A DNA stretch of 41,380 bases from an uncultured Granulosicoccaceae bacterium (GCA_937951345.1 CALFCF010000019.1:1-41380); one strand, 5' to 3'; numbered from the stretch's first letter, positions 17,680-24,255 are shown. Translations and numbers: made by a program. Notes: generated by a model not told the origin, from the letters alone.

Positions 17680-18080
17680 GTGAATCCTGCGTTATCACTA
17701 TCGCTAATCGTGACAACGCGACATTCACCGTCAGTACGCGCAGTCCATTACTTGATAGTTTGCGCGAGCAAGGCGTTGATCTACCCTATGGGTGCCAGTA
17801 CGGCGGATGTATAACCTGTGCAGCCAAACTGATCAGTGGTGAGGTTGATCAGCGCCGACAAGTGGCGTTAAACAACCGACAGATAAATAATGGTTATGTG
17901 ATTCTTTGTGTTGCACGACCATTGACCGACTGCACGTTTGAGATTGGTGTGGAGAGTCACGATAAACTTTATCGCAACCCGTTTCTTGATCCATTGGAAC
18001 CGCATGAGCTGAAAGCTGATATAGCGTCCGGAAAGCCGGAGCAAAGCCATGCGGAAAATTCGAGACCAAAGGAAAAGTGA
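17676..18080 (+). CDS. [2Fe-2S] plant-type ferredoxin
   Basis: 134 residues with a GTG start that overlaps the SBP56 stop by 4 bp. The cluster ligands are Cys40, Cys45, Cys48 and Cys78 (PYGCQYGGCITCAAKL and ILCVARPL), exactly the CX4CX2CX29C spacing of plant-type ferredoxins. The beta-grasp domain covers about 5-95. A C-terminal extension of about 40 residues rich in Glu, His and Pro may be a docking tail. No oxidoreductase domain is fused, so an external reductase is needed. Translational coupling to SBP56 points to electron transfer with that protein or with the dioxygenase two genes upstream; this is inferred, not shown. Confidence 0.9.
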   Translation: MSESCVITIANRDNATFTVSTRSPLLDSLREQGVDLPYGCQYGGCITCAAKLISGEVDQRRQVALNNRQINNGYVILCVARPLTDCTFEIGVESHDKLYRNPFLDPLEPHELKADIASGKPEQSHAENSRPKEK

Positions 18081-18545
18081 ATGCCAGAAGCAGCAATAGA
18101 TAGTCAGTACGACTACGCCCCTGAATATCTTGCGGAGATTCTGCGCTCCGTCAAAACTATCGCCATGGTGGGTGCAAGTGCGGACAAAACCAAATTCAGT
18201 TACGGCGTATTACGTGTACTGCATGAAACCGGCTACGACATGATACCTATCAACCCCAATCCGGCAGTGACCGAAATTCGTGGCTTAAAAGTTTTTGCTT
18301 CTTTAGCTGAAGTTGATCGTCCTATTGATATGGTGCAAGTATTCCGTAGACCGGAACAGTTTTACGGTGTCGCTGAAGAGGCTATTGCAGTGGGCGCAAA
18401 AGTGTTGTGGGGGCAGATAGGTGTATTCGATGATCGTGCGGCCAAGCTTGCAGAAGATGCCGGACTAAAAGTGGTGATGGATCGCTGTCCTAAAATTGAA
18501 TTGTTTCGACCGTTTTGGAAACCGAGGTTGGATTTAAAAATATAG
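18081..18545 (+). CDS. CoA-binding domain protein (YccU-like)
   Basis: 154 residues, single Rossmann-type CoA-binding domain. It begins immediately after the ferredoxin stop. Key segments: IAMVGASADKTKFSYGV (about 28-44) for nucleotide binding, MIPINPNPAVTEIRGLKVF, VQVFRRPEQ and VLWGQIGVFDDRAAKLAEDAGLKVVMDRCPKIE. This is the pattern of the E. coli YccU family and the N-terminal CoA-binding domain of acyl-CoA synthetases (ADP-forming), here alone with no catalytic partner. Function in the family is poorly known. It is last in the SBP56 operon, so it could bind a CoA ester tied to the pathway. Confidence 0.9.
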   Translation: MPEAAIDSQYDYAPEYLAEILRSVKTIAMVGASADKTKFSYGVLRVLHETGYDMIPINPNPAVTEIRGLKVFASLAEVDRPIDMVQVFRRPEQFYGVAEEAIAVGAKVLWGQIGVFDDRAAKLAEDAGLKVVMDRCPKIELFRPFWKPRLDLKI

Positions 18546-18610
18546 ACTTCAGTCAGTTGAATACGCTTTAATATGCAGGTGCAAATACGGATTGTTACGT
18601 TATTCTACTT

Positions 18611-18838
18611 ATGAACAACTATGTTCAGAAGATGAAATCAGCAAGTTTAATGTGTAACCCTTTTTTTTATCACCTTCTTATCCTGTCACTCATGCTTCAG
18701 GTGTCATTCATTAGTTTGTTGAATGCTGCCTCCAACGATCCGCTCTGGTCAGATTCAGAGGTATGGAACGATGTTTCAAATTATTCCACTGAAAAACAAA
18801 TAAATGGACACCACAAATATTGTGAATGTTCATCCTGA
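18611..18838 (+). pseudogene. Truncated exported protein cut by a mobile element
   Basis: Open frame of 75 residues; the natural start may be the second Met at 18632. The region FYHLLILSLMLQVSFISLLNA is a good signal peptide, followed by about 25 residues of mature-looking sequence (NDPLWSDSEVWNDVSNYSTEKQ). From about residue 66 the reading runs into the end of the RAYT-like element that starts at 18806, and the rest of the protein is not found on the far side. So this looks like the 5' stump of an exported protein, broken by insertion. It could instead be a short intact peptide gene whose last residues were replaced. Confidence 0.45.
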
Positions 18839-19032
18839 AAGCCTTCTAAGTTTCAAGTTAAAGACGAGCCGGTGTAGTTGGGTCGACTCATTGAAAAAGA
18901 CCGATGTGAACAGCAAGCAGCAGAGGTCTTTGTTGCGAAAACGGCTGAAACGTGAATTGCGGCCAGTCCATCCCCTTGCCACACCTCAGCGACAAATGTT
19001 TGAAGGATAGTTGTCAGGTGTAGCTGGGCGTA

Positions 19033-20022
19033 CTAGCAGATTTTGTGATCAGCAGCCTGCCAGATCCACCGGCGCTGCAAGGAATTGCAATAGCTCAGAA
19101 TTCGCTCAACCGATCCCAATGCCCGCTGCTGCCAGTTGATGCTGGGTTGGTGTGATTTCATCCATTGTTCCGGTGAGTAATTCAGTCGTGTGAAGATATC
19201 CGGGATATCGGCGTGTATGTAACCTCTTTTGTCGTTGCGAAGTTGTCGCCCGGTCCAGTCAAGCAGCGCCAGATAGTCATCAAAACTGATGGGTAAGTCG
19301 GATACAGACGTGAGCGTATGCACTTGTTCCTGAACAGCTTGCGTGCTGAAGGGCAGTAAGCCTATTGGTGATTCAGCATCGTCACCTTTGTGATGTATAC
19401 GCCGTTGAATAGAGGTGTGTTCAGATGCTTCAGGGGTCTTGGCAATGCCGGCTCTGACGGGGTTTAAATCAACATAAGCGAGTGTGCGTAACAAGGCATC
19501 GTCATCGAGAATCGCCTGCGAGGTGAAGCGGTGTTCCCAGAACCTGCCTTTGCAGCCGTCTTCGGTGTTGGATTTACGTGCAATGAACTGATTGACCAGG
19601 CCCATGAAGCGACTGAGATTGGCAAGTTCAGTGCGCCAGATGGGTAGCTTCTCACTGAGTAGTTGGGATTCCTCTTCATCAAGTGGTTCGTCATCACGGA
19701 GTCGCTTAATGAGCGGATTGGTGGGGTAGAGTTGTGCCCATCGATCAATCACAGCGTTGTCGTCGAGTGAGAGGGCCTGTTCACGATTGATCTTCAAAAC
19801 CACGTGGTAGTGGTTGCTCATGACGGCAAAGGCTGCCATGTCGATACAGAAGATTTGGACTAAAAACAATAACCTGTCTTCGATCCATTGTTTGCGGTGG
19901 GTGAAATCGCGCTCACTGAGCGTATCGTAGCCACAGATAAAGGCCCGGCGAACGCAGCGTGTGGTGACGTGATACCAGGGGGTTTGATCAAGACAGATTT
20001 GCTTGGAGCGTGCAGTAGTCAT
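19033..20022 (-). CDS. HUH (Y1/RAYT-like) transposase
   Basis: 329 residues. The HUH metal-binding motif is MSNHYHVVLK with His71 and His73. Other family marks are WYHVTTRCVRRAFICG near the N-terminus, GRFWEHRFTSQAILDDDALL and AYVDLNPVRAGI. This matches the large IS200-like transposase group common in marine gammaproteobacteria. In canonical RAYTs the nucleophile Tyr sits in a helix after the HUH motif; here the corresponding stretch LSRFMGLVNQFIARKSN has Phe or Ile there and no Tyr. The C-terminal 100 residues (after about 230) are an extension of unknown role. Start ATG 20022 is preceded by a GGAATAG-type site. The reading frame is intact and a deleted relative lies nearby. Confidence 0.85.
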   Translation of the reverse strand: MTTARSKQICLDQTPWYHVTTRCVRRAFICGYDTLSERDFTHRKQWIEDRLLFLVQIFCIDMAAFAVMSNHYHVVLKINREQALSLDDNAVIDRWAQLYPTNPLIKRLRDDEPLDEEESQLLSEKLPIWRTELANLSRFMGLVNQFIARKSNTEDGCKGRFWEHRFTSQAILDDDALLRTLAYVDLNPVRAGIAKTPEASEHTSIQRRIHHKGDDAESPIGLLPFSTQAVQEQVHTLTSVSDLPISFDDYLALLDWTGRQLRNDKRGYIHADIPDIFTRLNYSPEQWMKSHQPSINWQQRALGSVERILSYCNSLQRRWIWQAADHKIC

Positions 20023-20053
20023 GGCTATTCCTTTAGCGCGATGAGAATTACAG

Positions 20054-20084
20054 GTAGGACGATACCAGTCAGGTACTGGTTGTC
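20054..20084 (+). repeat. REP-like GTAG plus hairpin upstream of transposase
   Basis: GTAG (20054-20057) is followed directly by an imperfect hairpin: GAC (20058-20060) with GTC (20082-20084), A20062 with T20081, and ACCAGT (20064-20069) with ACTGGT (20075-20080), leaving single-base bulges at 20061 and 20063 and a 5-base loop. A conserved tetranucleotide 5' of a bulged hairpin is the layout of REP sequences recognised by RAYT proteins. It sits about 30 bp upstream of the transposase start. A second GTAG-type motif of related sequence (GGTGTAGTTGGG, GGTGTAGCTGGG) occurs near 18871, 19018 and 20879. Confidence 0.5.
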
Positions 20085-20227
20085 AATTTATATTTGTGGT
20101 GTCCTTGGTTGGTGACCATTTAACTTTGCCGTTTTGTAGTGTCCCCAGTATTGGTTGCCGATATAAAGAACAAGCATCAGAACAAACCAAATTTGTGGTG
20201 TCCTCGGGTGGGCTCTCGGGTGGGCTG

Positions 20228-20257
20228 TTGTGAATGTTCATCCTGAAAGCCTTCTAA
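20228..20257 (+). repeat. Fragment of the RAYT element left end
   Basis: These 30 bases (TTGTGAATGTTCATCCTGAA and onward) repeat bases 18819-18848 of the left end, lacking the terminal GGACACCACAAAT. This suggests an older copy was already here, or that the region formed by rearrangement between copies. Confidence 0.6.
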
Positions 20258-20282
20258 AATTCACATGTGGCTCCTTTTTTAC

Positions 20283-20356
20283 GCATAACGCCTGCCTTAA
20301 GCGGCAAGGCATTCGCGTAGCGAATTGAATGGTTCGTCTGCAAGCCCTTGCTAGGT
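20283..20356. repeat. attC-like site 1
   Basis: Imperfect inverted repeat with core-like ends GCATAAC (20283-20289) and GCTAGGT (20350-20356), each one mismatch from RYYYAAC and GTTRRRY. The inside begins CGCCTG, like site 2, and has a central hairpin ATTCGC/GCGAAT around GTA. It lies just past the 3' end of the zinc-ribbon gene, where a cassette's attC belongs. Confidence 0.5.
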
Positions 20357-20360
20357 GCAC

Positions 20361-20654
20361 CTACTTGTACGGTATATCCCACTCGTCCGTACCCATCATT
20401 ATCTTGAGGCCGTTTTCTCCCCATCTGGATTCAAGGTTTGAAACGAGAATTTCTGATTCGGTCTTGAATACAGGGCCCGGAAAACCATCAATCATGCCGA
20501 TTTCCAATTGCTTCTCAGTAACTACAAACAGCACAACTTTTTCACAGTAAGGACACTTAAAACTATTCCACATTCCCCGGCGCGCATTAATTGCGCCGGA
20601 GAACACTTCTTCCGGCTTTAGTGATTCGCTGCAATGTAAACACTCGATACTCAT
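20361..20654 (-). CDS. Small zinc-ribbon protein (gene cassette)
   Basis: 97 residues from ATG 20654; a GTG at 20660 would add two. Two CxxC pairs are seen, Cys5/Cys8 (ECLHCSES) and Cys34/Cys37 (FKCPYCEK), making a four-cysteine zinc ribbon. The rest (about 40-97) has no motif I know. The start codon lies only a few bases after the GTTAGGT core of attC-like site 2, and site 1 follows the stop: the compact layout of an integron gene cassette. Function is unknown. Cytoplasmic, no leader. Confidence 0.6.
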   Translation of the reverse strand: MSIECLHCSESLKPEEVFSGAINARRGMWNSFKCPYCEKVVLFVVTEKQLEIGMIDGFPGPVFKTESEILVSNLESRWGENGLKIMMGTDEWDIPYK

Positions 20655-20658
20655 GTGC

Positions 20659-20760
20659 ACCTAACGCCTGTCTCAACAGCATATTGAATAATTGGCAGGT
20701 TTTTGCGTAGCTACGTTCTGCTGAGCATTCAATATTGTCTGTTGCAGACTCTGCTTATAA
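20659..20760. repeat. attC-like site 2
   Basis: One end has a perfect core ACCTAAC (20659-20665; GTTAGGT on the minus strand). Arms GTCT-AACAG-ATATTGAAT (from 20670) and ATTCAATAT-CTGTTG-AGAC (to about 20750) pair into a long hairpin with a GCGTAGC-containing loop as in site 1. The far core is decayed (GCTTATAA at 20753-20760). Confidence 0.55.
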
Positions 20761-20813
20761 ATCATTTATTCTCCACCACCTCCTTCTCCATCACAATGAA
20801 TACACGAATACAC

Positions 20814-20953
20814 GGACACCACAAATATTGTGAATGTTCATTCTGAAAATCTTCTAAGTTTCAAGTTAAACGTGAGCCGGTGTAGTTGGATCGACTCATT
20901 GAAAAAGACAATATAAAGAACAAGCATCAGAACAAACCAAATTTGGGGTGTCC
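20814..20953. mobile_element. Internally deleted RAYT-element derivative (MITE-like)
   Basis: A 140-bp unit made of the first 96 bp and last 43 bp of the 18806-20203 element with nothing of the transposase. Its ends are GGACACCACAAAT (20814-20826) and ATTTGGGGTGTCC (20941-20953), inverted with one mismatch, and two TTGGGTGGGC repeats follow (20954-20974). It contains GTAG-TTGGATCGACTCA (20882-20897). It carries no gene and could be moved only by a transposase elsewhere. It lies where the attC of the 21028-21705 cassette is expected. Confidence 0.7.
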
Positions 20954-21027
20954 TTGGGTGGGCCTTGGGTGGGCCTCGAATCATCGCTGCCGGTCAGCTG
21001 ACATTTAGGCAAGTTGTGGTTCTAAAA

Positions 21028-21705
21028 CTAGCAGATCATATATTGTGCAGAAAACGTACTTTTGTGATTCGCGGTTATCCATTCATCTCTGGGTATCTGC
21101 CACGTCGTATAAGGCTTGATGGCGATCTCACCTATTCCCTCGCAAATCTCTTTGTCAGCACGCTGAATATCTCGGACGATCAGACTTTCTTTGTTCACAT
21201 ATTCGACCACAACCAGACGCTCATTGCTTTCTATTTTCAAAATCAAATCAGGGGCTAGATATTTGAATCTGAGTTGACCAGCGAATTGACTGCTAGGAGC
21301 TATCCATACGGGTCCAATTTTCTCCGAAAATTGTACTTTCGCTCTATCTCCAGATCTGTCGAGTAAGGTCAGGTGATAAAGATCTGTTTCTCTGGCTGCG
21401 TAGTGCGGATAGAATTTTAATCTGCTAGAAGAATCGCTATTAGGAATAAAGTACGTCATTCGGACTTTATATTCTCTACTTACGTTATACTCCATGCGAG
21501 TTTCGATCTTACCAATAGCTTCTTCATTGGAGCTATCGTAGACATCTAAGACCCACCCCTCTGATGTAGTTACTAATTCGCCATAACTGGTTAAAGCGCT
21601 ATCTGGATATAAAGCAACCCAATAGGGAATAGCATGTCTGTAGTGCGCTTGAACTGTTGTCATATTGACCAACAAGAGAATGAACCAACTGAGGTTATGA
21701 ATCAT
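21028..21705 (-). CDS. Exported protein of unknown function (gene cassette)
   Basis: 225 residues. The N-terminus MIHNLSWFILLLVNMTTVQA is a short signal peptide with likely cleavage after VQA. The rest is mainly beta, with many aromatic and charged residues (KIGPVWIAPSSQFAGQLRFKY, LILKIESNERLVVVEYV). I do not recognise a family. It is AT-rich compared with core genes here, which fits lateral origin. It is preceded by attC-like site 3, with a long untranslated stretch (about 180 bp), longer than usual for cassettes, and its own attC appears lost to the MITE-like element. Confidence 0.55.
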   Translation of the reverse strand: MIHNLSWFILLLVNMTTVQAHYRHAIPYWVALYPDSALTSYGELVTTSEGWVLDVYDSSNEEAIGKIETRMEYNVSREYKVRMTYFIPNSDSSSRLKFYPHYAARETDLYHLTLLDRSGDRAKVQFSEKIGPVWIAPSSQFAGQLRFKYLAPDLILKIESNERLVVVEYVNKESLIVRDIQRADKEICEGIGEIAIKPYTTWQIPRDEWITANHKSTFSAQYMIC

Positions 21706-21714
21706 TGGTGTATG

Positions 21715-21739
21715 TTTTGAGATCTATATTTTCTCAAAA
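21715..21739 (-). promoter_or_regulatory. Perfect inverted repeat upstream of the 225-residue gene
   Basis: TTTTGAGA (21715-21722) and TCTCAAAA (21732-21739) with a 9-base AT-rich spacer, 10 bp upstream of the start codon. It is the right size for a dimeric repressor site or an mRNA hairpin near the ribosome binding site. Confidence 0.4.
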
Positions 21740-21888
21740 ACGGCTTATCTTTCTCTAGTCGAAAAAAATATGGAGGTGATTTCTAGAAGTGTTATGTAAA
21801 ATCCCGAAGGCATTTGGTCTGCTTTTACCTGAAAGTGTCTGCCACTAACAAACCCGTCAACCGGATTCTTGTGCAAACCATTTCGGCA

Positions 21889-21984
21889 ACATAACGCTAA
21901 GCACAGCGGCTGGTTGACGGCGACTGACCGGAGCGACAGCGCAGGGAGGGAGCGGTTAACTTGTCCGCATGCTTATTGTTAGAA
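21889..21984. repeat. attC-like site 3
   Basis: Cores ACATAAC (21889-21895) and GTTAGAA (21978-21984). The arms pair well: TAAC-gc-TAAGCA-ca-GCGG at 21892-21909 against CCGC-a-TGCTTA-tt-GTTA at 21965-21981. The middle is GC-rich and structured. This is the best attC candidate in the window, lying 21 bp past the toxin stop, as in cassettes read on the minus strand. Confidence 0.65.
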
Positions 21985-22005
21985 CGCGTCGCCTGGAATC
22001 AGACT

Positions 22006-22305
22006 CTAGTTCCGTGATTGCCATACACCCGGATGCTGCCTGACATGAAATATGGAAAGTACCTCAACCGTATTTTGACCTTTAATTCGATAAAATACTT
22101 GATAAGGAAATCCTTTAACTGATTGGCAGCGAATTTCCTTGTGCACACGAGCTGACTGTTCCGGAGATTCTGCAAGGGATTGAATCGCAGAGTCTATTGA
22201 TTCAACAAATCTCTGACCTAATCCTTGCTGCCGTTCTTCGTACCAATCTACACTCTGGTTGAATTCAATCTGAGCTTCTGGCCGTATCCTGACTTGGTGA
22301 GTCAC
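22006..22305 (-). CDS. RelE/ParE-family toxin
   Basis: 99 residues from GTG 22305, which overlaps the antitoxin stop by 4 bp; the longer reading from 22347 runs through the antitoxin gene and is unlikely. The ParE/RelE fold shows in VRIRPEAQIEFNQSVDWYEERQQGLGQRFVESID (about 5-38), then SARVHKEIRCQSVKGFPYQVFYRIKGQNTVEVLSIFHVRQHPGVW. The ...FPYQVFYRI...VEVLSIFHVRQHP ending is typical of ParE-like proteins. These toxins act on gyrase or on ribosome-bound mRNA; which one cannot be said. The pair sits in an integron-type cassette, a common home for such modules. Confidence 0.85.
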   Translation of the reverse strand: MTHQVRIRPEAQIEFNQSVDWYEERQQGLGQRFVESIDSAIQSLAESPEQSARVHKEIRCQSVKGFPYQVFYRIKGQNTVEVLSIFHVRQHPGVWQSRN

Positions 22306-22532
22306 TTGGAAATTCGACCTATTACCCTCTTTTTGACATCTTCCCAAGGCACTGAGGCTTCAGGAGTGGCGTCGGCAGCAGCCAAGCGCTTATCCAACTC
22401 TTCTTTCATTTCAGAGGAGAGACTTAGATCACCAGTTTCTTCTGAAACACTATCCCAAATTTCGCCCATTAGTTGGAGGCGTTCCTCGACATCGAGTTTA
22501 TCAATACCAAGTGATTTTGCGGATATTCCCAT
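22302..22532 (-). CDS. Antitoxin of the addiction-module component type (TIGR02574-like)
   Basis: 76 residues from ATG 22532, chosen because GGAGAAAG lies just upstream; the reading from 22550 lacks such a site. The sequence LDVEERLQLMGEIWDSVSEE (about 14-33) is the family signature, LxxEERLxLxxxIWDSL. It is followed by LSSEMKEELDKRLAAADATPEASVPWEDVKKRV, the toxin-wrapping part. It overlaps the toxin gene by 4 bp. It should bind and neutralise the toxin and probably represses its own operon. Confidence 0.85.
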   Translation of the reverse strand: MGISAKSLGIDKLDVEERLQLMGEIWDSVSEETGDLSLSSEMKEELDKRLAAADATPEASVPWEDVKKRVIGRISK

Positions 22533-22588
22533 AGTACTTTCTCCGGCCAAGTGTCTATTCTACCACTCCGACGAATGCATGCTCAGCG

Positions 22589-22607
22589 TTCTAACAGCCT
22601 GTTAGTG
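22589..22607. repeat. Short attC-like remnant (site 4)
   Basis: TTCTAAC (22589-22595) faces GTTAGTG (22601-22607) with CTAACA/TGTTAG pairing (22591-22596 with 22600-22605). It carries the same GTTAGAACG boundary (minus strand) as site 3 and lies just upstream of the antitoxin gene, so it marks the other edge of the cassette. The rest of a normal attC is missing. Confidence 0.4.
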
Positions 22608-23049
22608 TGCAATCCTTATAATTTCTTAACAAGCTACGCGCATATGCTTTTCAAGTATCTGATATAACCCACATCGCCAGCGTATTCAATGCTAATAACG
22701 GAAGATTAGTGTACTTGCCCACTAATTCTGAGTAGTTCAGGTAAATGCTTTATTGTTACTTCTCTGGCGTTGGTTCGTCACGTGGCTCTATGTAAAGATC
22801 AACTACGCCTATTGCAAATTCATATTTTCGGGTTGAGTCATGAGCTGTCATCGTTGTGATTGGAGGCAGGCATGGTTGAATGACGCAAAATACGGTATGC
22901 GTCGTTAGTAAAACAAACACTTAACAACCAGCTGGTGGAATCAACAAAAAGCGGCTGCAGCGATTGAAAAGAGACTATTCAAATTGCGATTACCGGCACG
23001 ATCAAACCGCAATTAGTTTCGAGTTGTACAACGTACCGACAAAAGCAAA
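22608..23049. other. Non-coding tail of the cassette region
   Basis: No clear gene. A short minus-strand frame at 22756-22851 gives 31 residues (MTAHDSTRKYEFAIGVVDLY and EPRDEPTPEK) and can be read further upstream to a GTG at 22920. The composition looks protein-like, but there is no ribosome binding site at either start, so it may be a decayed cassette gene. The core chromosome resumes at csaA. Confidence 0.3.
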
Positions 23050-23403
23050 TTAACCAGCCCTTGCGCCATTAGGCACTTCTGTTTCCGGGCATGCCAGACA
23101 GGGTTGTAATTTGTCTTCATAGCCAATATCAAACAGCATGCCCTGCGATACTTCACCAGCCATTTTTCGATCGGGCAGATTAACAACAAACAAAGCCTGT
23201 TTGCCTTCGATCTCGGCAGGGTTTTCACGTTCCTGCTTTATTCCAGCCAGTATTGAACGCGAGTGATCACCGAAATCTACAGTCAACTTCATTAGCTTGT
23301 CTGATTTTGCGACTTCTTCAACTTTAACAATAGTGCCCACGCGAATATCTACCTTGGCAAAATCATCAAAGCTGATGAGTTCTTTTATTTTTGCTGGTTC
23401 CAC
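23050..23403 (-). CDS. csaA: CsaA-type tRNA-binding domain protein
   Basis: 117 residues, a stand-alone OB-fold like CsaA and the C-terminal domain of methionyl-tRNA synthetase. Seen in order: FDDFAKVDIRVGTIVKVEEVAKSDKLMKLTVDFGD (about 12-46), RSILAGIKQ, GKQALFVVNLPDRKMAGEVSQGMLF (about 68-92). CsaA binds tRNA and was first described as having export-related chaperone activity in Bacillus. Length equals that of CsaA (about 110). It is followed on the minus strand by the cassette region. Confidence 0.85.
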   Translation of the reverse strand: MEPAKIKELISFDDFAKVDIRVGTIVKVEEVAKSDKLMKLTVDFGDHSRSILAGIKQERENPAEIEGKQALFVVNLPDRKMAGEVSQGMLFDIGYEDKLQPCLACPETEVPNGARAG

Positions 23404-23476
23404 TTAATTTCCTTGAAATTAATCCTAAAGTTGTTTCTGAATTGATTTTTTTGAAAATATATTTAATTGGTTAGAG

Positions 23477-24202
23477 CTACTTCTGGTTCGTGTTTGTCAG
23501 CTCAGTAACGCTTTTGCCGTTTTTTATTTCGTCAAGAATATATTCAAGTCCGTGTTCCTCGATGATTGGGAGCACTGACCTTTCGACGGCAGCTTTCGCT
23601 GACTGATAGTTGGTAATAATATGTTCCCGGCTTCCATTCCAGAAGCTTTTGGGAGAATTTAGTCGAGTGATACGTTCGAATTCTTCGTTTGAAATCTCGC
23701 CAGGCTGCTGGTAACGCGGGCGATAATCGATTTGTAATGCAATACCCTCATCAAGCCATGTTGGCATTTTCCGCATTCTTTGTATGTAACCCAGACGTTC
23801 TGCTATTTCAGCATGTACGAATTCATGAGCAACAACATCGAGATTGGCACGCTCTAAATCCAGTATGAGGTAGTTGTCCCATGGGGCAATTAGAACCTTG
23901 CCGGGTGCGCCATTGAGTTTGAATTGCTCGGCTTCCCGGCTCCCGTTGACGGCAATAATTGTTGGCGTCGCGGTTACGTCTATCAAGTGTTGCGTTATTC
24001 TGGATTTGGCATCCTGCAATAATGTCAGGATTTGGTTGTCCTTATTCAGCTCAATAGATGAGGAAACGTAAAGTTTAGGCTCTATTTGTCTATAGTCGGA
24101 AAAACCAATGGTGCTTGCTCTGACGGTATCGCTGTATGCGAATGCAAGAGTTGCAAAGATAAGTACACAAGAAATCAGAATGATTTTGAATAGTCTGCGC
24201 AA
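23477..24202 (-). CDS. Exported HExxH zinc metallopeptidase-like protein
   Basis: 241 residues. The N-terminus MRRLFKIILISCVLIFATLAFA is a signal peptide or single anchor. The zinc site is HEFVH (126-130), with the third ligand likely Glu152 in PTWLDEGIA, 22 residues after the second His: the gluzincin arrangement (HExxH...E). The segment ANLDVVAHEFVHAEIAERLGY and following DEGIALQIDY match small peptidase-MA-like proteins of unknown substrate. The C-terminal 60 residues are helical and charged. It stands alone between csaA and the CocE hydrolase. Confidence 0.7.
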   Translation of the reverse strand: MRRLFKIILISCVLIFATLAFAYSDTVRASTIGFSDYRQIEPKLYVSSSIELNKDNQILTLLQDAKSRITQHLIDVTATPTIIAVNGSREAEQFKLNGAPGKVLIAPWDNYLILDLERANLDVVAHEFVHAEIAERLGYIQRMRKMPTWLDEGIALQIDYRPRYQQPGEISNEEFERITRLNSPKSFWNGSREHIITNYQSAKAAVERSVLPIIEEHGLEYILDEIKNGKSVTELTNTNQK

Positions 24203-24255
24203 TGTAATCTCCTTTGTGCTAACTCAGCTTGTTAATTATCTTGCTGTTTGCTGAA

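Larger units (their letters stand above)
18806..20203. mobile_element. RAYT-like (IS200/HUH) element
   Basis: The element contains the HUH transposase gene on the minus strand. I set its ends by comparison with the short element at 20814-20953: bases 18806-18901 match 20814-20909 (96 bp, about seven mismatches) and 20161-20203 match 20911-20953 (43 bp, one mismatch). The ends are inverted copies of GGACACCACAAAT (18806-18818 and 20191-20203). A second copy of the end motif lies at 20092-20104 and a decayed one at 20136-20144, so the right end is layered. Bases 20204-20225 hold two CTCGGGTGGGC-type repeats also found after the short copy, so the true end may be slightly beyond 20203. Confidence 0.7.
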
